Of a stretch of DNA of 64,000 nt, positions 7,442 through 16,259 are shown piece by piece; within the stretch, counting starts at the first letter, position 1, and each line of letters starts with the position of its first letter. Source of the DNA: Phycisphaeraceae bacterium D3-23 (GTDB lineage: Bacteria > Planctomycetota > Phycisphaerae > Phycisphaerales > Phycisphaeraceae); NCBI GenBank assembly GCA_039555135.1, contig CP114179.1, forward strand, positions 1,116,001 through 1,180,000, written 5' to 3'. The translations under genes and the position numbers were made by a program. Under the pieces are notes generated by a model. That model saw only the letters and a list, made by a program, of their open reading frames with translations. It was not told where the DNA came from and did not search any database.

Positions 7442-9991
7442 CTATTCCTCGATCGCCCCACGCCCGCCCTTGTGCCCCTCCCATACGATCCGCCCGTCGT
7501 GCGTGATCGCGAGGTGTACCATCCCCATCGCCTCCGTCGTCAGCCGAGGCACGCCCGCCTCCGCGAGCGGCTGCGCCCAGCGGTCCTCGTCGGGACGGCG
7601 CGGCCCCGACGACTGCAACACCACCGACGGCCCCACCGCCTCGAACCAGTCGGGCGACTGGGCGACCCAGCTCCCGTGGTGCGGCAGGTCGGTCACATCC
7701 GCTTGGAGGTCGGTGTCCGACGCAAGCAGCGCGGCGATCGCGTCGCCTTGAATATCGCCGTTCAACAAGACCCGTCGGCCGCCCGCGTCGCAGCGTAGCA
7801 CCAGCGAATGGTCGTTGTTCGCATCCGACTCGAACCCCTCCACAGGCCAAAGCATTGTGAGTTCCGCATCGCCCAGCGTCCGCGACCAGCCCGCGCCAGC
7901 GACGGTCGGCTCGTACCCCCGCTCGCGCAACTCCACCAGCAGAAACGACGCGGCACCGTCCGGGTACGCTTCCGCCTCCCGCATCAGCTCGGCCGACACG
8001 ACCACTTCGCCGACCTCCACCGCGTCCACCACATCGAGCGCGCCCACAAAGTGGTCGAGGTCCGGGTGCGACAGCATCAACACCTCAAGCCGCGTGACGC
8101 CCATCGCGCTCAGTGCCGGCACGATGCTGCGCTCCCCGATCTGCAAGAACGCCTGCGAACCGCAATCAAACATCAACGCCTCGCCGCCGCTGCGCACCAG
8201 GTAGCACGACCCGTCGCCCACGCCGAACATCACCAGTTCGACCGCCGGCTCATCCGCCCCCGCGAGACGCTCGGGCACGGCACGCTGCTCCCACACCCCC
8301 CAGCCCACGAGCAGCACCGCCGCCAACAACAATGCCGGCCATCGTCGCCGAAACCACCCCGACATCGTCGCGATGACGACCCCGAGCGCCGCACCCGTCC
8401 ACGCCACCGTCGGCTGGTTCATCAGCGGGAAGCTCGACGCCGGCAGACGCTCCGACTGCTCCACCAACGACACCATCGTGTCCGCCAGCCACGCCACCGG
8501 CATCGCCAAGAGCGACGACGCGCTGGGCAGAAACAAGCCCAGCAGTATCTTCAAGTAGCCCACACCCAGGAGCGCCGTCAGCACCGGCAGCGCGAACAGC
8601 GACAAGAGCGCCGCCAACGGGCTCAGCAGCTTGAAGTGGAACATCACCAAAGGCACCGCGACCGCGAAGGCCACGAGACTCACCGCGACAAAATCGACAA
8701 ACCACCGGACCCCCTGTTGCGTCGCCGTCGGGTGGACCACTCGCACCGTCGGCTCAGGCCAAATCCAAAGCGACACGGGCCGGGAAAACAAGAGCAGCCC
8801 GCCGACCGCGCCGAAGCTCAGCTGAAACCCCGCAGTAAACAGGTCCGTCGGCTTCCACACCAGCACGATCACCGCCGCCGCCGCCAGCATCTCGATCCCG
8901 CGCAGCCGACGACCCAGCCCATACCCCACGCAGAACACACCCGCCATCACCGCCGCACGCACAATCGGCGTCCGCCAGGGCACCGCCAGCATGAACAGCA
9001 CCAGCACCGCAAACACCACCCACGCCACTACCGTCGGCCGACCGATCAACAACCGCCCCAGTCCCCACACCAGCACCAGCAAGATCCCCAGGTGCGCGCC
9101 GCTGATCGACAGCACATGCGCCAGCCCAACCGCACGGAACGAGTCGCTCAGGTCCTTAATGTCACCCGTGCGTCGGCCCAGCAAGAGTGCCTCCAATAAA
9201 CCCGTCTGCACCGGGTCGTGCGGCAGCCCGAGGCGCAGCGATGCCGCGGCGGCGTCGCTGATCATCCGACGCAAACCCAGCAGCGTGAAGCGTGGCGGCG
9301 GCGCAAGTTCTTGCCAGTTGCCGCGGCGCATCAGCGTCATCCGGCCGTAGACCCCTTCGCGTGCGAGGTACGCGCGGTAGTCGAATTCGCCCGGGTTCTG
9401 CGTCTCGCCGATCGCGCTGAGCCAGCCCACCGCCTCGATGCGCTGGCCCAGCGCGAGGCGGTGGTCGTGCTGCTTGAGGCGCACGAGGATCGCGCCGGCG
9501 GCGGGCTCGAACCCGCCGCCCGCATCGACGGCGTCCACCTCCAGCTCGAAGAGCGTGCCCGGGTCGCGGTAGTTGAAGCCCCCGAAGCTGCCGCCGCCTG
9601 GCATGACGTCGCGCGGCGTGCTGGTGACCGTGCCCTGCACCCGCGCGATCGCGCCCTCGTCGTAGACAAACCGCGCGACGGTGTTGCTTGCGATGTAGTC
9701 GCGCTGCGCGATCAGCCACGCCGCCGAGGCGCACGCGAGCGCCACCAGCGCGAGCCACAACGCCGAGCCGCGCCGCCGCGCCGAGGCCTTGTCGCTGTCC
9801 CCCTTTTGTCGCCAGCCGACGACGACCGAAACCACCAACACCGCGCCCGTGAGCGCGACCCACAGCCACAACAAACTTAACAACCACCCCGCCACCGCGC
9901 CCAGCATCCACGCCACCGCCAAGCGCACGAGCAGCCGCTGCCCCCACTGCGTGGCCGCCTCGTGCTTCAACGTGTCGCCGGAACCCAGCAC
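7442..9991 (-). CDS. comEC: ComEC/Rec2-family DNA internalisation protein
   Basis: ComEC forms the inner-membrane channel for single-stranded DNA uptake in natural transformation. The 849-residue protein has all three expected parts: an N-terminal two-TM plus soluble domain (DUF4131-like, residues 1-190), a multi-TM competence core (about 240-540, with GLAHVLSISGAHLGILLVLV), and a C-terminal metallo-beta-lactamase domain. The last contains VMFGVGDGSCYLVRSGGE, the metal motif SHPDLDHFVGA and DLPHHGS. Start is GTG 9991. It stands alone, divergent from the DUF58 gene. It suggests capacity for DNA uptake if the pilus genes exist elsewhere. Confidence 0.93.
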   Translation of the reverse strand: MLGSGDTLKHEAATQWGQRLLVRLAVAWMLGAVAGWLLSLLWLWVALTGAVLVVSVVVGWRQKGDSDKASARRRGSALWLALVALACASAAWLIAQRDYIASNTVARFVYDEGAIARVQGTVTSTPRDVMPGGGSFGGFNYRDPGTLFELEVDAVDAGGGFEPAAGAILVRLKQHDHRLALGQRIEAVGWLSAIGETQNPGEFDYRAYLAREGVYGRMTLMRRGNWQELAPPPRFTLLGLRRMISDAAAASLRLGLPHDPVQTGLLEALLLGRRTGDIKDLSDSFRAVGLAHVLSISGAHLGILLVLVWGLGRLLIGRPTVVAWVVFAVLVLFMLAVPWRTPIVRAAVMAGVFCVGYGLGRRLRGIEMLAAAAVIVLVWKPTDLFTAGFQLSFGAVGGLLLFSRPVSLWIWPEPTVRVVHPTATQQGVRWFVDFVAVSLVAFAVAVPLVMFHFKLLSPLAALLSLFALPVLTALLGVGYLKILLGLFLPSASSLLAMPVAWLADTMVSLVEQSERLPASSFPLMNQPTVAWTGAALGVVIATMSGWFRRRWPALLLAAVLLVGWGVWEQRAVPERLAGADEPAVELVMFGVGDGSCYLVRSGGEALMFDCGSQAFLQIGERSIVPALSAMGVTRLEVLMLSHPDLDHFVGALDVVDAVEVGEVVVSAELMREAEAYPDGAASFLLVELRERGYEPTVAGAGWSRTLGDAELTMLWPVEGFESDANNDHSLVLRCDAGGRRVLLNGDIQGDAIAALLASDTDLQADVTDLPHHGSWVAQSPDWFEAVGPSVVLQSSGPRRPDEDRWAQPLAEAGVPRLTTEAMGMVHLAITHDGRIVWEGHKGGRGAIEE

Positions 9992-10064
9992 GCACGGAGT
10001 CTACGGCATCTTTTGATAGCGCGCTTCTTGCAGCCCGACCCCCGGCGGGCCGTACAATCCACGC

Positions 10065-10989
10065 ATGCCCCGGCCCGCCCCCCACCGCAACACCGCCCCG
10101 ACGCTCGACGGGCTCATGCTCGCCGCCCGGCAGCTCGTCGATGGGCTCTACGCCGGGCGTCACGCCTCGCCCACGCGCGGCACCGGGGCCGAGTTCCACG
10201 ACTACCGACCCTACACCCCGGGCGACGACCTCCGCGCGATCGACTGGAAGCTCTACGGCCGAACCGACCGCTACTACCTCAAGCGCTTCCGCCAAGAAAC
10301 CGACCTCAACCTCCACCTCGCCGTCGACGGATCGGCCTCGATGGCGTTCGCGGCGCTCGACCCGAAGCGCGGCAAACAACCGCTGCCGACCAAACTCGAC
10401 ACGGCCAAACGGCTGGCCGCGGCGCTCGCGCTCTTGGCGGTACGCCAGGGCGACCGGGCCGGCCTGTGCGTGTTCGACACGCAGCTCCGCTGCCACCACC
10501 CCGCGTCCGGCTCGATGCGCCAGCTCCAGACGATGACCGCCGACCTCGAACAAACCACACCCGCCAAGGGCCCCGCCGACCTGGGCGCCTCGCTCCAGCA
10601 GCTGGGCGCAACCCTGGGCCGACGCGGCGTGGTCGCGGTGGTGTCGGACCTGCTCGACGAGCCCGACGGTCTGCTGCGCTCGATCGACCGGCTGCGACAC
10701 GCGGGGTCGGAGGTTGTCGTCTTCCAGGTCCTCACCCCCGACGAGCTCGACCTCGGCGGCGCGGGCGAACGCGCGGCTGCGCATGACCGACCCCGAACGT
10801 GACGCCTCCATCCAGACCCGCCCCGCCGCAGTCGCCCGGCGGTATGCCCAGCTCATCGCACGGCACCTGCAACAGCTACGCCAACACCTCGCCGCACGCG
10901 ATGTCGACTACACACTCGTGCGCACCGACCAGCCGCTCGAATCGACGCTGCGGCGCTACCTGCTGATGCGGGCACGCCGCGTGCGGTGA
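10065..10989 (+). CDS. DUF58-domain protein, interrupted by a frameshift near 10767
   Basis: The first frame (10065-10802, 245 residues) has the DUF58 hallmarks RGTGAEFHDYRPYTPGDDLR, IDWKLYGRTDRYYLKRF and DGSASM (a vWA-like MIDAS start). Such proteins usually accompany MoxR ATPases. The frame ends in an unlike tail after ELDLGGAGE. The missing C-terminus (RLRMTDPERD, then AARDVDYTLVRTDQPLES and LRRYLLMRARR) is encoded in the next frame up to 10989 and has the family's usual ending. One extra base somewhere near 10760-10785 would explain it. The gene is either truly broken, read by +1 shifting, or carries a sequence error. Confidence 0.85.
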
Positions 10990-11072
10990 AGACGATCGTG
11001 CTACGGTAGTGGCCGATGATCTGGGCCTTCGAGGATACAAACGCACCCCAGTTGAATCGCGCGCGTTACATT

Positions 11073-11180
11073 CGGGGTGCCACACAACTGCCCGTAGGGC
11101 TGCTGTGTGAGACGGCGCTTTATCGCCTGGAGTCGCAGCACACAGCAGGCCTGCGGACAGGCCAGTTGTGTGGCACCCCG
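11073..11180. repeat. 108-bp multi-stem palindromic element (TGCCACACAACTG ends)
   Basis: The outer arms are an 18-bp perfect inverted repeat: CGGGGTGCCACACAACTG (11073-11090) and CAGTTGTGTGGCACCCCG (11163-11180). An inner 10-bp stem pairs CTGCTGTGTG (11100-11109) with CACACAGCAG (11139-11148). The apical part holds a small GGCG...CGCC stem. It fills much of the 322-base gap between the converging DUF58 and DUF4159 genes. The only other structure in that gap is the terminator at 11241-11275. I see no ORF in it that I would trust. Confidence 0.8.
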
Positions 11181-11240
11181 GGTGTTACGTTCTCTCTGAG
11201 CTACGAATCAGCCCTCGGCGTGAAGACGATGTGCGCGTGT

Positions 11241-11275
11241 AAGAAAAAACCGAGCGGCGTGTTGCGCCGCTCGGT
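11241..11275 (-). terminator. Rho-independent terminator of the DUF4159 gene
   Basis: On the minus strand a perfect 10-bp stem, CCGAGCGGCG/CGCCGCTCGG with a CAACA loop, is followed by TTTTTTCTTA. It lies 36 bases past the stop of the minus-strand gene ending at 11312. Confidence 0.9.
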
Positions 11276-11311
11276 TGGGTTGAGTTGGGTTGTTTGGTGA
11301 ACCTTGGAAGC

Positions 11312-13630
11312 TCAGCCGCCGGCAGGCGCGGTGACGTCCGGCTCGGCGGCGGGGGTCGCGGCCTCGGCGGGGACGGTCGGCTCGTCGGAGCCGGGGTGGG
11401 CTTTTTCCGCTTCGAGCAGGATGTTGGTCATGATGTTTCGGGCGGAGTCGACGGAGTAGCCGTTGATCCCGTACTGCCGGACACCGAGCATGCCCAGCGA
11501 AAGGTCTTCGTTGGAGATAAGGACGGGGAAGCGGTCGTCCTTACGGATGCCGCGGAGCATCATGTTTGTGCCGGGGTTCGCGAGTTCGATGGTGAGCGGC
11601 CGGAAGATGACGCGGCTGTTTCTTACCGAGCCCTCGGGCAGCCCCCGGCCGTTGATGATCGGGCCGATGCTGTTGCGGAGCAGCTCGTCTTGGCCGGAGA
11701 CGGCGGTGGCGAGCTGGCGTGTGAGGGTTGAGGCGAAGTCGCTGCGCCCGCCGAGCGTTTCGACGAGGACGGTGCCGCCGGACGCGATGTAGGCCTTGAG
11801 CGCGTCCTGCTCGGCCATGGAGAGTTGGGCGGCGTTGACACCGATGAGGTGGACGAGGGTCGGGTCGGCCGCGGCGATATCCACCAGCGGCATCTGTTCA
11901 ACAAGTAGCTCGTAGCCGGTCTGGTTGAACAGCACATTGCGCATCGCTGAGTAGACATCGGCCTCGGGCAGCGGGGTGTCGCCGATCGTTGCGGTGACGA
12001 CCTTGATGGTGCCCTGGCTGGCGCGCTGCTGACGCGGGACCAGCGGGCTGGACAGGCGCGGGGTCAGCTTGCCGCGGTCGGTGACGACGGCATAGATGTT
12101 GGTGATGTAGCGCCAGTGGTCGTCGCGGCCGGGGTCGGGGTTCTCGTCGCGTTGGAAGTCCATGCCCCAGTCCTGCTGGGGGAGGATGATGAGGTCGCGT
12201 GCGCCATTGCTGAGCACCTTGATCGCCGGGCCGCGTCGGGCCTGCTGCTCGCCCGAGACAAGGCGCGCCATCGGATGTGTCGCTTCCATGTCGGCGAACG
12301 CGAGGTGCGGGTACATGCGTTCGGCCAGGGTCATGACCGAGTCGCGCATCGCGCTTGATCGGTTTTCGGGGTTGACAATGAGCGTGCCGCCCATGTCGAG
12401 GTAGCGCTTGATCTTCGCGACCTGCTCGTCGGTGAAGTCGATCGCGCGGGGCGAGGACAGCCACATCAGCGGGGCGCTCATCCACTCGTCGGGGTCGGTG
12501 TTGATATCGACGATCTGCCAGTTGACTTCGGTCTCGATGAAGTTGCTGATGTAGCGGTTCAAGAAGTAGACGTCGTTAGGCCGGTTGTTCCAGTCGACGC
12601 CGTCGATCTGGAGCTTGTTGATCCAGACGGGGACGCGGCCGCGGGCGAGGAACATCAGCTCGAATGCGGCCATGTGGACGCTGTCGCCGTAGCGGGCGTT
12701 CTTGCCGACGATATGGCGGGCGATGGCGGCGAACCAGTCTTCCCCGCCAAAGTACTTGCGTCCGGATGCGAGGCCGACGCGCTCGTAGCCGTAAAACGTG
12801 TAGCTGGCCCCGCCGTGGGCATTCATCTCGGCGATGCTCCAGTTGCGGTCAAGGAAGTCGAGCCCGGCGTTGATCGAGGCCTGCACCGCGTCATTGGGTG
12901 TGTCCTGCCCGCGGAAGAGTTCCTGCTGCGCGACGAGCATCACGGCGAGCCCGGCACAGGTCATCGACTGCGTCGTGTTGGGCGCCGTGCTGTAGGCCCA
13001 GCCGCCGTCGTTCTTCTGCATCTCCAGGAAGTTCTCGACGGCCGCGCGCCAAAACGGGTCGGGGATCCGCCCGCCGCGCTTGGCGACCTGCCACAGCGCG
13101 AGGATACCGTACTGCGTGGTCGAGTTGTCGATGCGGGTGTCGTTGGGGTTGAAGCGGTCGGTGCCGTAGACGTAGTAGTTGAAGCGTGCGCCCTGATAGG
13201 CGGATTCGAGCATGGTCGAGCCGTCACGATTAAGCAGCGGTTTGAACCGCTCGGGCAAGTAGGACCAGACGTGCGTCCGCATCGAGAGCGGGTAGACGCC
13301 CTGGATCTCGACCTCCGCCAGGAGCTCCAGCGCCTTCTGGATCTCGGGCCGCTGGGGCGACTCGCCCGACACGATCAGCGCCAGCACCGCCATCGCGGTC
13401 TCGCCCCACCGGTGGGCCTCGTTCCCGTCGTTGGGACCGCTCTGGTACGACCCGAACCACGCCCCGCTCGCGTCCTGCGACTCAAAAAGGTAGTCCTTGA
13501 TCTTATCGATCGCGACAGTGACCTCTTCGTCGGTCAGCTGCTGGCCTTGGGCCTGCGCAGGTGTCGCGATACCGGCACAAAGGACAACGGCCGCCAAAGC
13601 GAAAACGAACAACGGATAGAGTTTGTGCAT
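11312..13630 (-). CDS. Secreted prenyltransferase/squalene-cyclase-like protein with DUF4159
   Basis: The 772-residue protein starts at ATG 13630 with a signal peptide (LFVFALAAVVLCAGIATPAQAQ). Residues 30-300 contain QW-like alpha/alpha-toroid repeats (DASGAWFGSYQSG, NRDGSTMLESAYQG, MQKNDGGWAYST). About residues 330-520 match the DUF4159 pattern, ending a strand with YLDMGGTLIVNPENRS. A third alpha/beta region follows with AYIASGGTVLVETLGG near residue 660, and a low-complexity Ala/Pro/Glu tail. Planctomycetes often have this protein; the function is not known. The catalytic Asp motif of squalene-hopene cyclases (DDTA) is not seen, so a structural or binding role is likelier. Confidence 0.85.
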   Translation of the reverse strand: MHKLYPLFVFALAAVVLCAGIATPAQAQGQQLTDEEVTVAIDKIKDYLFESQDASGAWFGSYQSGPNDGNEAHRWGETAMAVLALIVSGESPQRPEIQKALELLAEVEIQGVYPLSMRTHVWSYLPERFKPLLNRDGSTMLESAYQGARFNYYVYGTDRFNPNDTRIDNSTTQYGILALWQVAKRGGRIPDPFWRAAVENFLEMQKNDGGWAYSTAPNTTQSMTCAGLAVMLVAQQELFRGQDTPNDAVQASINAGLDFLDRNWSIAEMNAHGGASYTFYGYERVGLASGRKYFGGEDWFAAIARHIVGKNARYGDSVHMAAFELMFLARGRVPVWINKLQIDGVDWNNRPNDVYFLNRYISNFIETEVNWQIVDINTDPDEWMSAPLMWLSSPRAIDFTDEQVAKIKRYLDMGGTLIVNPENRSSAMRDSVMTLAERMYPHLAFADMEATHPMARLVSGEQQARRGPAIKVLSNGARDLIILPQQDWGMDFQRDENPDPGRDDHWRYITNIYAVVTDRGKLTPRLSSPLVPRQQRASQGTIKVVTATIGDTPLPEADVYSAMRNVLFNQTGYELLVEQMPLVDIAAADPTLVHLIGVNAAQLSMAEQDALKAYIASGGTVLVETLGGRSDFASTLTRQLATAVSGQDELLRNSIGPIINGRGLPEGSVRNSRVIFRPLTIELANPGTNMMLRGIRKDDRFPVLISNEDLSLGMLGVRQYGINGYSVDSARNIMTNILLEAEKAHPGSDEPTVPAEAATPAAEPDVTAPAGG

Positions 13631-13771
13631 CCTCCCAGTATACCGAAATCGAACCCCGTTCGGCAAGGATCGGCTTGCGATTTAGACGACAAAAATAGGG
13701 GATTCAGGCCGAGGGATGCGGGTCTGGGTAAGCACGCAAACAAGGTCCACGTCCCCGGCGGCAGAGACCCA

Positions 13772-14650
13772 TCAGCTGGCGTTGCGCTGCTCGGAGGCAT
13801 CCGAACTCGAGGCGCTGACCGAGGACGCCCGCTGGGCCTGCGACGCGGCGATTCCGAGGCGATCGATGATGGCATCCATCGACCCGGGCCGCTGCTTGGG
13901 CTCGGTCTGGACGCACTCCATCACCAGGTTCGACAAGGCCGGCGGCACCTCCGGGTCGATCTCGATCGGCGGGAGAAACTCGCCTTGGCTTTCGGTCCGC
14001 AGCGAGACGGCGGTATCTTTCTTCGGGATCAGTGTCGGCACGTGACGCCCGGTCAATTTCCAATACATCGTCGCGCCGAGGTTGAAGCTGTCCGTCCGGT
14101 ACGTGATCGGCCGACGCAGCACCTGCTCGGGCGCGATGTAGTCCGGCGTCCCTTGGATCCGGCGCTTAATCGTATTCACCTTGCAGCTTTGGCCAAAGTC
14201 GATGATCTTCACCTTGCCCTCGCTGGTGATCATGATGTTGCTGGGCTTGATGTCCGCGTGGACGATCCCGGCATCGTGCATCACCTTGATCCCTGTCGCG
14301 GCGGCATGGAACAGCCGACAAAACGACAGGATCGACGCGAGCTTGATGTGCTCGATCGTCTTACCTTCAACCATCTCAAGCAGCACCAGCACCTCGTTGG
14401 TCCGGATCAGTGCGCGGTGCTTGATCAGCCGGTGGACCTTACGCAAGAGCGGGCTGTCGACCTGCTGGGCGACCTCGTATTCACAGATCGCCTGGTCGAG
14501 GAAGCGCTGTTCGCTGGGCGAGTTCTTGACGACCCGCTTGAGGCAATAGACATCGCCCTTCTTATCCCGGACCGCATACAACGTGCTCGCGGCCCCCTGT
14601 CCGAGGGTCGCCACCACATCATAGCCGGCGATCTGATGAAACTCAGCCAT
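13772..14650 (-). CDS. Soluble Ser/Thr protein kinase
   Basis: The 292-residue protein is a complete Hanks-type kinase domain. It has a glycine loop (LGQGAASTLYAV), the ATP lysine in CLKRVV, catalytic loop IVHADIKPSNIMI (an HAD in place of HRD), metal motif KIIDFGQS, and APEQVL in the activation segment. There is no membrane segment or sensor domain, only a short Ser/Ala-rich tail (SSVSASSSDAS). The Arg-to-Ala change in HRD means it lacks the RD arginine, so activity may not need activation-loop phosphorylation. It stands alone and its substrate cannot be read from the context. Confidence 0.93.
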   Translation of the reverse strand: MAEFHQIAGYDVVATLGQGAASTLYAVRDKKGDVYCLKRVVKNSPSEQRFLDQAICEYEVAQQVDSPLLRKVHRLIKHRALIRTNEVLVLLEMVEGKTIEHIKLASILSFCRLFHAAATGIKVMHDAGIVHADIKPSNIMITSEGKVKIIDFGQSCKVNTIKRRIQGTPDYIAPEQVLRRPITYRTDSFNLGATMYWKLTGRHVPTLIPKKDTAVSLRTESQGEFLPPIEIDPEVPPALSNLVMECVQTEPKQRPGSMDAIIDRLGIAASQAQRASSVSASSSDASEQRNAS

Positions 14651-14968
14651 ACTTATACCGGGAGGAGCTCCCGCAAATTCCTAAACAGCAAGGACTTGTG
14701 GCTCCCGGGCTACCTTCGGTTTGTCACCGTATAAGGGGATAACGGATGCACACACTCTAGCTTCCTGTAGAAGGCAACACAAGTTCACTAGGCCAGCATC
14801 GGCCCGATGCCGCCCCGCCTTGATCCGCCAACCACGGCGAGCACAACTGCTTACGCCTGAAATCAGTATCAGCCCATGTAAAAACTGCTGGTAAATCATT
14901 AGGTCCCCTTATCCCAGAAGACCCCCTGCCGTACGCGGGAAACACAACAACTGGATCACCCGGACCGA
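14651..14968. other. Intergenic, no gene recognised
   Basis: This gap lies between the kinase start and the terminator of the amidase gene. It presumably holds the kinase promoter. I see no RNA gene, no strong hairpin and no convincing reading frame in it. Its base composition is lower in GC than the flanking genes. Confidence 0.5.
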
Positions 14969-14995
14969 GAAAAAACCCGCCGATGGGGCGGGTCC
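14969..14995 (-). terminator. Rho-independent terminator of the amidase gene
   Basis: On the minus strand GACCCGCC, a CCAT loop and GGCGGGTT are followed by a T-run (TTTTTTCTC). It lies 38 bases beyond the stop at 15033. Confidence 0.85.
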
Positions 14996-15032
14996 TCTAA
15001 GGCGATTGAGTTACAGGACAAACGGGGCGATC

Positions 15033-15758
15033 TCAGTTGGCCAACTGTCGCCGGAACTGGGCCTCGGGGAAGTACGCCGCAGGGTCGGCACTCTGCCCGA
15101 CCTGCACGATGATCCGCTCGCGTGGGATGTCGAATTTCTGCTGGAGTTCCCGGACCAAGGCCGTCAGAGACGCCATCTGGTTGTCGGTGAAGGCCCGCCC
15201 GTCCGCATCGCCCATGACGCAGATACCGATCGCGATGCGGTTCCAGTGGTCATCGCCCTCGGCGTCGATATAACCGCCCGGGTACTGCTCCTGCCACCGC
15301 TGGCAGACCTCGATCTCGCCATCGGACTTGCCCGCCGCGTCGTTGACGACGAAGTGGTAGCCCGCACCGCGGGGCGAGAGCCCCTGGCTGGCGTAGTACT
15401 GGTCCCAGAACCGTTCCAAGTCGGCAACGGACCCGGCCTGGCCCCGGCTGTCGTGGATAATGATGTACTGCCAGTCGCCGCTCAGCGGCTTCTTGGTCGT
15501 GAACAAGGCCTCGTCGATCGATACCGGGTCGTCCTGCTCCAACGCCGACAGCGGGATGCTCGACCCGTTATGCACCGGGCCGGGGTCGAGAACCATCAAC
15601 ACCGCGCTGATCGCGGTCATGCCGACGATCAATGCGGTAAGGACACGGAATGTTCGTTTATCTGGCACGCGCCGCTTCCCGCCAAGAGTTGCACCCACCA
15701 GACCGAAGGCGGGCTTACGCTTGCCAGCCGTCGTGCGTCTTGTAGGTACAGTTTTCAT
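15033..15758 (-). CDS. PGRP/amidase_2-like membrane-anchored protein with altered zinc site
   Basis: This 241-residue protein has a basic N-terminus and one membrane segment (about 38-58, FRVLTALIVGMTAISAVLMV). A peptidoglycan-recognition/N-acetylmuramoyl-alanine amidase fold follows: WQYIIIHDSRGQAGS (first strand with the first zinc-ligand His), GYHFVVN, NRIAIGICVMGD and IIVQVGQSADPAAYFPEAQF. In active members the last segment is GH-x-CPG-like and supplies the second His and the Cys. Here Gln or Gly replaces the His and Phe the Cys. It may therefore bind peptidoglycan without cutting it, or use another mechanism. The fold assignment is firm; activity is doubtful. Confidence 0.85.
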   Translation of the reverse strand: MKTVPTRRTTAGKRKPAFGLVGATLGGKRRVPDKRTFRVLTALIVGMTAISAVLMVLDPGPVHNGSSIPLSALEQDDPVSIDEALFTTKKPLSGDWQYIIIHDSRGQAGSVADLERFWDQYYASQGLSPRGAGYHFVVNDAAGKSDGEIEVCQRWQEQYPGGYIDAEGDDHWNRIAIGICVMGDADGRAFTDNQMASLTALVRELQQKFDIPRERIIVQVGQSADPAAYFPEAQFRRQLAN

Positions 15759-15860
15759 CGGCCGGTGCCCTGTTCTTCGATCAAAGTTCGCGCCGGGGGT
15801 GGCGATAATACGAATCCGTTCAACACTCGCGCCGTCGTTCGACCGCCGACGGGCGCGTCG

Positions 15861-16076
15861 CTACCGGCGCTCGTTGGGTACCAGCCGGGCACGCAGCGCG
15901 GGCCGTCGGCGACCAAACGTGTCCATCTCATAAGCCGGCGGCGCATCGCCCCGAAGCAGCTGATACCGCTCGTAAGGCGTACGCGGCAAGTCCTGTGCAA
16001 ACGGGCTTTTCTGACAGCCCGCCAACAACAGCGACATCCCAATCATCGCAACGCAGTGCGCCGTGGCTGCCCTCAT
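15861..16076 (-). CDS. Small putative lipoprotein
   Basis: This predicted 71-residue product begins MRAATAHCVAMIGMSLLLAGC, a signal peptide with lipobox LLAGC. The mature part is only about 50 residues (KSPFAQDLPRTPYERYQLLR, then an Arg-rich end). It lies about 100 bases upstream of the amidase gene on the same strand and may be co-transcribed with it. No function can be given. The clean lipobox and the lack of a competing frame support it as a gene. Confidence 0.65.
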   Translation of the reverse strand: MRAATAHCVAMIGMSLLLAGCQKSPFAQDLPRTPYERYQLLRGDAPPAYEMDTFGRRRPALRARLVPNERR

Positions 16077-16259
16077 GGTCCGTCACTCCGGCTGAATCGG
16101 CGTAAGAAACAAGTCTAACCCGCGCCCCAAGCGGCAACAACCCTGTTGAAAACTCGAAGCGGCACTACCGACAGCATAGCCCACCAACCGCCGGGTGTTG
16201 CACATGTTTTACAGTTTTGCGTCGCCGCGCCGCGCGACGGCTGGCAGTACACTTCGACG

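Noticed and set aside
7808-9199. Long plus-strand frame rich in His, Arg and Gln opposite comEC
   Set aside because: It is the antisense of conserved comEC motifs; its composition reflects third-position GC and it has no domain.
11016-11300. 94-residue frame between the DUF58 and DUF4159 genes
   Set aside because: Encoded by the palindromic element and terminator; not protein-like.
12674-14734. 686-residue plus frame opposite the DUF4159 and kinase genes
   Set aside because: Spans two true minus-strand genes and contains no recognisable domain.
15861-16230. tRNA-like folds in the gap upstream of cca
   Set aside because: No T-loop GGTTC motif or acceptor pairing could be found.
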